From: Geobacter sp.
GTDB taxonomy: Bacteria > Desulfobacterota > Desulfuromonadia > Geobacterales > Pseudopelobacteraceae
Assembly (NCBI GenBank): GCA_027346925.1
Contig: DAIERH010000061.1
Span: 1-11,298, forward strand
Direction: 5' to 3'
DNA: 11,298 bases
Shown here: positions 6,954-11,298 of the stretch, piece after piece
How positions within the stretch are numbered: position 1 is the first letter of the stretch
Layout: every line of letters begins with the position of its first letter
The notes under the pieces: generated by a model
What the model saw: the letters and a program-made list of their open reading frames with translations, nothing else
What the model was told of the DNA's origin: nothing
Databases searched by the model: none
Made by a program: the position numbers and the translations under genes

Positions 6954-7706
6954 CTAGTCGCACTTGTGGGCAAAGAGGGCTTCCGCGGCCCAGACGGAGG
7001 CCTCCAGCCGGCTCGCCACGCTGATCTTGCGGAAGATGTGCGTGAGATGAGTCCTGACGGTGTGGGGGCTTATGAAGAGCTTTTGGGCAATGACCTTGTT
7101 GGAGGAGCCGCGGGCCAGGAGGCCGAGGATTTCCACCTCGCGCCGGGTCAACCCGTTGGGGCAGACATGGTTGGTGATCCGCTTGTGTCGAAGCCTGAAA
7201 CCATTGTCGTGGATGACATCCGCCATCATCCGGCGGGAAACCCAGAATTCTCCGCCGGAAATGGCTGTCAGCCCATTGATGAAGGTCTCGACCGAATCAT
7301 TCAGGTAGAAAAAACCGTGAACCCCGTATTCCAGCGCCTTTTTCTCGATACCCGTGTGCCGGTCCAGGTTGAACAGGACCAGTGGCCATTCCGGCGGAAG
7401 CTGTTCCGCCCCGGACAGGACCGAGTCCTCCAGGACGCGGCCGTTCAGCCCGAAACAGTCGTAGAGGACGGCGGCACGGCGTGGAAACATTTTCCCCGCG
7501 GTAAGGACAAGCGGTGCGATGCTATCGACAACGGTGCTCTTCCAGGGGCTATGGGCCTCGATGTAGGCGGCGCAAAGGGTATTTTGAAAATGGTTGCCGC
7601 CGACGATAAAAGCCAGACAATCATCCGGCGCATACGCAAAGGTTTTGTCAAGGTCGTCAGGGGGCATCTCAGGAATGCTCCGTAATATTGGTCTCCAAAA
7701 CGGCAT
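6954..7706 (-). CDS. LuxR-type transcription regulator, CsgD/VpsT-like with receiver-like N-terminus
   Basis: 250 residues. The C-terminal part (about 184-246) is a LuxR/GerE DNA-binding domain: LTRREVEILGLLARGSSNKVIAQKL, then SPHTVRTHLTHIFRKI. The N-terminal part looks like an unorthodox receiver domain, with VLYDCFGLNG (D83) and VLFNLD, and then EYGVHGFFYLNDSVETFINGL and GGEFWVSRRMM. This arrangement is typical of the CsgD/VpsT biofilm regulators. W155-V-S-R158 sits where VpsT carries its W[FLM][TS]R cyclic-di-GMP motif, so ligand control rather than phosphorylation is possible. It is the last gene of the operon, 18 bp after the aminotransferase stop. An in-frame stop lies just upstream, so ATG 7706 is the earliest start. 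The ribosome site there is poor; the Met at residue 14 (7667), 10 bases after a GGAG, is an alternative start. Confidence 0.85.
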   Translation of the reverse strand: MPFWRPILRSIPEMPPDDLDKTFAYAPDDCLAFIVGGNHFQNTLCAAYIEAHSPWKSTVVDSIAPLVLTAGKMFPRRAAVLYDCFGLNGRVLEDSVLSGAEQLPPEWPLVLFNLDRHTGIEKKALEYGVHGFFYLNDSVETFINGLTAISGGEFWVSRRMMADVIHDNGFRLRHKRITNHVCPNGLTRREVEILGLLARGSSNKVIAQKLFISPHTVRTHLTHIFRKISVASRLEASVWAAEALFAHKCD

Positions 7707-7724
7707 TCTCGCCGCGCGTCGGTG

Positions 7725-9011
7725 TCATATGGACAGTGCTTGCCCTTCCCGATTGGTCGGGACAGACCACCGCGCACCTGCGTTGATATGTTTCGTCATC
7801 GGGACGGCGGGCCCATGATCCGACAGCCTTTCCCTGGCCTGGGGGCCATATTCGATTGCCAACCGCAGGATATGACAGATTTTCCGGATCTCGTCAGGGC
7901 CGACGGCTGTGCCGGTAGGCAGGGAGAGGACACGTTTCGCGACCCTCTCGGTTTCAGGCAGCACCAGCCCTGCATGGGGAAAGTGGGAACGATACGGTTC
8001 CATCCTGTGACAGCCCGGATAGAAGTAACGCCTGGCCAGCACATTTTCCGCTCTCAGGATTTCCACGAGCTGGTCTCTGGTCACCTGCGTAATGGCTTCG
8101 TCGATTTCAAGGACGACATATTGATAATTGCACTTTTCTCCATGGTCATAATCAATGAGGCTGACCCCCGGCACGCTTCCGAGTTCCTGGCGGTACGCCT
8201 GGTAATTGTTCTGGTTGATTGCAATGAAATCATTCAGACTCTCGAGATTGGTCAGCCCCATCAAGGCCGAGAACTCGTTCATCTTGCCGTTGGTGCCGAC
8301 ATAAATCACGTTGTCATAGCCGGAGAACCCGAAATTCTTCATCAGCCGGATTTTGGCGGCCAGGACATCGTTGTTGGTTACTATTGCCCCCCCCTCGGAG
8401 GTGTTGAAGAATTTCGTGGGATGAAAACTGAAGACCTCGGCATTGCCGAAACTGCCGATCATCCTGTTTTTGTAGGAACAACCGAAGCCATGGGCGGCAT
8501 CGAACAACAGCTTCAAGCGATGGGCTGCCGCGATTTCTTCAAGGGCGGCGATATCGCAGGGGCGGCCCCAGAGATGCACCCCGATGATGCCGGTCGTGCG
8601 GGGCGTTATCATCTTTTCAATGCACAATGGATCGATTGTATGGGTGTCGGGATCGATATCGCAGAAAACGGGCGTGATCTCCTGCCATTGCAGCGCATGG
8701 GCAGTCGCCACGAAGGTGAAGGACGGGATGATGACCTCGCCCTTCAGTTCGAGCGCGCGGATGGCGATCTCCAGGGCAACGGTGCCGTTGCACATGACAA
8801 TACAGTTTCTGACGCCGATCATGTCGGCAATACGCCGCTCCAATTCCTGGACATACGGTCCATTGTTGCTCAGCCACTTCCTGTTCAGCATGTCGTCAAT
8901 GCGCATCAGCAGGCGTTCCCGGTTCCCAAAATTGGGACGCCCGACATGAAGCGCTTCCTGAAAAGCGGGTAGTCCGCCGAATATTGCCAGGTCATCAATA
9001 TGCTCTTTCAT
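7725..9011 (-). CDS. DegT/DnrJ/EryC1/StrS family PLP-dependent aminotransferase (nucleotide-sugar aminotransferase)
   Basis: 428 residues. Enzymes of this family transfer an amino group, usually from glutamate, to a keto group on a nucleotide-linked sugar. Visible family features: LSNNGPYVQELE at the N-terminus, NGTVALEIAI (phosphate-binding region), VIIPSFTFVATAHAL, GVHLWGRPCDI, LLFDAAHGFGC with Asp171 contacting the PLP ring nitrogen, and SFHPTKFFNTSEGGAIVT with Lys200 as the Schiff-base lysine. FHPTKFF is typical of makers of 4-amino-4,6-dideoxy sugars, but the exact sugar cannot be read. The start follows GGAGG five bases upstream and lies 33 bp after the adenylation gene. After the normal family end (near LRLAIEYG, residue 392) there is a roughly 36-residue polar tail of unknown role. 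A G8 tract occurs on the coding strand at 8387-8394. Confidence 0.92.
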   Translation of the reverse strand: MKEHIDDLAIFGGLPAFQEALHVGRPNFGNRERLLMRIDDMLNRKWLSNNGPYVQELERRIADMIGVRNCIVMCNGTVALEIAIRALELKGEVIIPSFTFVATAHALQWQEITPVFCDIDPDTHTIDPLCIEKMITPRTTGIIGVHLWGRPCDIAALEEIAAAHRLKLLFDAAHGFGCSYKNRMIGSFGNAEVFSFHPTKFFNTSEGGAIVTNNDVLAAKIRLMKNFGFSGYDNVIYVGTNGKMNEFSALMGLTNLESLNDFIAINQNNYQAYRQELGSVPGVSLIDYDHGEKCNYQYVVLEIDEAITQVTRDQLVEILRAENVLARRYFYPGCHRMEPYRSHFPHAGLVLPETERVAKRVLSLPTGTAVGPDEIRKICHILRLAIEYGPQARERLSDHGPAVPMTKHINAGARWSVPTNREGQALSI

Positions 9012-9044
9012 CCGTGCCTCCGATCTCCAATTCCGACGACCGAT

Positions 9045-10706
9045 CTAGAGCCGCATTCCAGCCGGTTGCTCCGGGACCTCCGTGTTCCGCCCACCTATTT
9101 CCTCGGCATGAGTATTCACCAGTATGTCGCCAAGCTGTTTCCTGTCTATCTTTCCGGATGATGTAACCGGCATGGAATCCCGGAATTCCACGATCTCGGG
9201 GATCATGTAATTGGGTAAGCGCGAGGCGCAATGCCTGATTACGTCGTATTTGCCCATGGTGCGCTTATCCGTGGGGACGATGATCACGGCTATTCTGTTG
9301 CCGACAAGCTCGTCGGGAATCGGGAGCACCACGGCTGTCATAATATCCGGATGGCTTGCGAGTACGGTTTCAATCTCTTCAAGTTCGATGCGATACCCCC
9401 TGCTTTTGATCATATGGTCTTTGCGGCCGGTAAATACGTAATTGCCTTGTTCATCAATCCTGACGAGATCTCCCGTCTTATAGACGGTATTCGTGAAAAA
9501 GGGACAGCGCGGATCGGGCACGAACTTTTCCCGGGTCATCGCGTCGTTTCCCCAGTAACCTAGAGCCACGGTGGAGCTGTTGACATACAGCTCGCCCTCC
9601 TCACCCGTACGGCCGACAACTTCCCCGGCATCGGACAAGGCAAATACTTCAAAGTTGGGAAACGGTTTGCCGACCGGTATTCTCCATGAGTCGTCCGCGG
9701 GTAGCTCCTGAATGGGATAATACAGGGAGGAATTTGCCTCGGTCTGGCCGTAGATATTGTAGAACGAGGCATTAGCCATATGATTCCTCAATTGCCGGAG
9801 GTACCTTACCGGCATGATATCGCCGGAAAAATGAACGATGCGCAGTGAGTCATAGCAATGCCGTTCCAGCCCACCCTTGTCTGCAAGGATCTTTAAAACG
9901 GATGAAACCGAATTCCAGATGGTGATCTGTTCCTGGGCGATATATTCGGCCAATTTTACGGGAAACGTGGAAAGCTGCTCGGGGAGCAGCACGATCGTGG
10001 CCCCGCATTTCACCGCGACGAATACATCGAACACGGAGAGATCGAAATGCAGCGGCGCATGATTGCAGAACCTGTCCGAAGCGCTGATGCCAAAATAATC
10101 AGCCGCCATCTTGACGAAGGTGAGTGCATTCAGGTGGGATATGGCAACGCCTTTGGGATTTCCCGTTGAGCCGGAAGTGTGGAGAATGTATGCCGGGCTG
10201 CTGTCCGGCATTTCCATTGATTGAAATACGCTCTGCCGTTCATCCGGTGCCGTGGCAAAGGGGAGGCACTCGAAAGGGAAATCATATCCGTCCGGCACAT
10301 GCCAATCCTCATCTGTTACCAATGCCTTGGGCAATGCCGCTCTGTCCCCTGGATACGCAGACAAGGACACCAGGTACCGGGATGAGGTTATCAGACATGC
10401 AATGCCGCAATGCTTGATGATATAGCCAACCCTGCCGAGCGGCGCCGAAGGGTCGATCGGCACGTATATCGCCCCTGCCTTCAGTATTCCGAAGAGAGAG
10501 ACTATCGACTCGATCGATTTGGGCAGCATGATGCCGACACGGTCACCCTTTTTTATCCCCAGTTCCGCAAGCCTGAGGGCCAGGCCGCTGCTCTGCCTGC
10601 CCAGATCGGCATAGGTTACGGAAGCATCCTTAAAGACCACGGCCACGTTGTCCGGATATTTTTTTGCGCTGTCTTCCAAAAGATGGTGAAGCAAATGGTC
10701 GCGCAT
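9045..10706 (-). CDS. Free-standing AMP-forming adenylation enzyme (amino acid adenylation/acyl-CoA ligase superfamily)
   Basis: 553 residues. It should activate a carboxylic or amino acid with ATP and pass it to a carrier-protein or CoA thiol. Core motifs in order: TYADL (31), LKAGAIYVPIDP (75-86), ILHTSGSTGNPKG (174-186, ATP loop), HFDLSVFDVF (220-229), YGQTE (319-323), YKTGDLVR (409-416), GRKDHMIKSRGYRIELEEIE (427-446) and SGKIDRKQL with catalytic Lys519. The style is that of NRPS A-domains and DltA/PltF-like single ligases rather than fatty acyl-CoA ligases. No condensation or carrier domain is fused; a short polar tail follows residue 530. It lies 25 bp after the dehydrogenase and 33 bp before the aminotransferase, so it is probably co-transcribed. 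A GGGGAG precedes the ATG. The substrate is unknown; D-alanine, proline-like and short-chain acyl ligases are all possible relatives. Confidence 0.88.
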   Translation of the reverse strand: MRDHLLHHLLEDSAKKYPDNVAVVFKDASVTYADLGRQSSGLALRLAELGIKKGDRVGIMLPKSIESIVSLFGILKAGAIYVPIDPSAPLGRVGYIIKHCGIACLITSSRYLVSLSAYPGDRAALPKALVTDEDWHVPDGYDFPFECLPFATAPDERQSVFQSMEMPDSSPAYILHTSGSTGNPKGVAISHLNALTFVKMAADYFGISASDRFCNHAPLHFDLSVFDVFVAVKCGATIVLLPEQLSTFPVKLAEYIAQEQITIWNSVSSVLKILADKGGLERHCYDSLRIVHFSGDIMPVRYLRQLRNHMANASFYNIYGQTEANSSLYYPIQELPADDSWRIPVGKPFPNFEVFALSDAGEVVGRTGEEGELYVNSSTVALGYWGNDAMTREKFVPDPRCPFFTNTVYKTGDLVRIDEQGNYVFTGRKDHMIKSRGYRIELEEIETVLASHPDIMTAVVLPIPDELVGNRIAVIIVPTDKRTMGKYDVIRHCASRLPNYMIPEIVEFRDSMPVTSSGKIDRKQLGDILVNTHAEEIGGRNTEVPEQPAGMRL

Positions 10707-10731
10707 TTCCTCTCTCCCCGAAGTACAGAAT

Positions 10732-11298
10732 TCAAAGCCCCAGAAGAGTCGCTATGATATTTTTTTGAATTTCAGATGTTCCCGAATAGATCTTTCCCGC
10801 TATGGAGTCCCGCAGGTTTCTCTCAAAATCCATTTCCGCTGAATAACCGTAGGCCCCGTGTATCTGCAGGGCCTCCATGCAATTGTTCACGTAACTTTCG
10901 CTGACAAACAATTTGGCGACGGCGGATTCGCACGGCGCTCTTTTTCCCTGCGCCTTCAGCCAGGCGACCTTGTACAGGAAGAGTCGCGACAGTTCGAGCC
11001 TGACGTGCATTTCCGCGATCTTGTGGGAGATGGCCTGGTATTTGCCGATCGGCTTATCGAACTGTTTTCGTTCATTCACATAGCGAATGCATTCTTCAAG
11101 ATCTCTTTGCATGGCCCCCACATGGGTGGCGAACAGGCAACTCCTCTCCCATTCCATTTCCGAGTTGAAGATAGCCGCGCCCGCTCCCTCTTTTCCCAGC
11201 CTGTTCTCTTCCGGGACCTCGCAATCCTGGAGGATGACCTCGCCGATGGGGCTGGTCTTGAGCCCCATCATCTCCAGGGGCCTTCCCACGGAAAATCC
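10732..11298 (-). CDS. Acyl-CoA dehydrogenase-like flavoprotein, C-terminal 188 residues (5' end off the window)
   Basis: The frame is open to the right edge, so only the C-terminal part is visible. It carries the end of the middle beta domain (GLKTSPIGEVILQDCEVPEENRLGKEG) and the C-terminal helical FAD domain: RKQFDKPIGKYQAI, LEALQIHGAYGYSAEMD-like segment (MEALQIHGAYGYS), RNLRDSIAGKIYSGTSEIQ. Such enzymes oxidise a thioester-linked acyl group at C2-C3. The usual catalytic Glu of short/medium-chain enzymes (YEGT) is Ser here (S172 of the visible part). A Glu in EWER (visible residue 51) aligns with the catalytic Glu of isovaleryl-CoA and prolyl-carrier-protein dehydrogenases (LDLER region). 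With an adenylation enzyme 25 bp downstream, the substrate may be a carrier-bound amino or acyl group. That is inference; an ordinary acyl-CoA substrate remains possible. Confidence 0.9.
   Translation of the reverse strand, partial: GFSVGRPLEMMGLKTSPIGEVILQDCEVPEENRLGKEGAGAAIFNSEMEWERSCLFATHVGAMQRDLEECIRYVNERKQFDKPIGKYQAISHKIAEMHVRLELSRLFLYKVAWLKAQGKRAPCESAVAKLFVSESYVNNCMEALQIHGAYGYSAEMDFERNLRDSIAGKIYSGTSEIQKNIIATLLGL

Noticed and set aside
7686..7728. Tiny open frame starting at ATG 7728, overlapping the aminotransferase stop as ATGA
   Set aside because: It ends after about 20 codons, lacks a good ribosome site and overlaps the start of the LuxR-type gene in another frame; at most it could affect coupling.
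7722..8972. Plus-strand open frame of 416 codons
   Set aside because: It lies fully antisense to the aminotransferase, which has all family motifs. No recognisable domain or good start site is seen on the plus strand.

Overview
The window looks like a chromosomal piece of a GC-rich Gram-negative bacterium, most likely a Geobacter-type deltaproteobacterium (Desulfuromonadia). This is an inference from gene style only: giant exported proteins built of tandem cadherin-like/Ig-like repeats, a linker of the type ALSVNPASVTGG at the left edge, a good sigma-54 promoter, and a CsgD/VpsT-like regulator. All six genes lie on the minus strand, so transcription runs from right to left. No rRNA, tRNA, insertion sequence or CRISPR was seen.

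Right part (11298 to 6954): four tightly packed genes with gaps of 25, 33 and 18 bp, probably one operon. In transcription order they are an acyl-CoA dehydrogenase-like flavoprotein (5' end outside the window), a free-standing AMP-forming adenylation enzyme, a DegT/DnrJ/EryC1/StrS PLP-dependent sugar aminotransferase, and a LuxR-type regulator with a receiver-like N-terminus. An adenylating enzyme, a dehydrogenase of the isovaleryl-CoA/prolyl-carrier-protein type and a sugar aminotransferase together suggest that an activated acyl or aminoacyl group is made and perhaps attached to an amino sugar of a surface glycan or small molecule. No carrier protein is visible; it may lie beyond the right edge.

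Middle (6953 to 6768): a 186-bp spacer holding several perfect inverted repeats and ending in a perfect Shine-Dalgarno sequence. It leads into a 927-residue exported protein (6767 to 3984). That protein has an N-terminal Ntn-hydrolase domain of the C45/acyltransferase type followed by CARDB, cadherin-like, carboxypeptidase-regulatory-like and C-terminal beta-sandwich modules. A strong hairpin follows it.

Left part (3983 to 1): a 427-bp spacer with a palindrome and a clear sigma-54 (-24/-12) promoter leads into a very large exported protein (3556 to beyond position 1, more than 1185 residues). Its N-terminal half resembles a GATase-like fold plus a possible polysaccharide-deacetylase-like barrel. 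It is followed by three cadherin-like repeats with a LamG-like domain inserted between the second and third.

A 12-bp sequence (CGGTTTTCCGGA) is present upstream of both surface-protein genes in the same orientation. This suggests a shared regulator, possibly the adjacent VpsT-like protein. The working picture is a cell-surface or biofilm-related locus: a biosynthetic operon with its own regulator beside two exported multidomain enzymes/adhesins.
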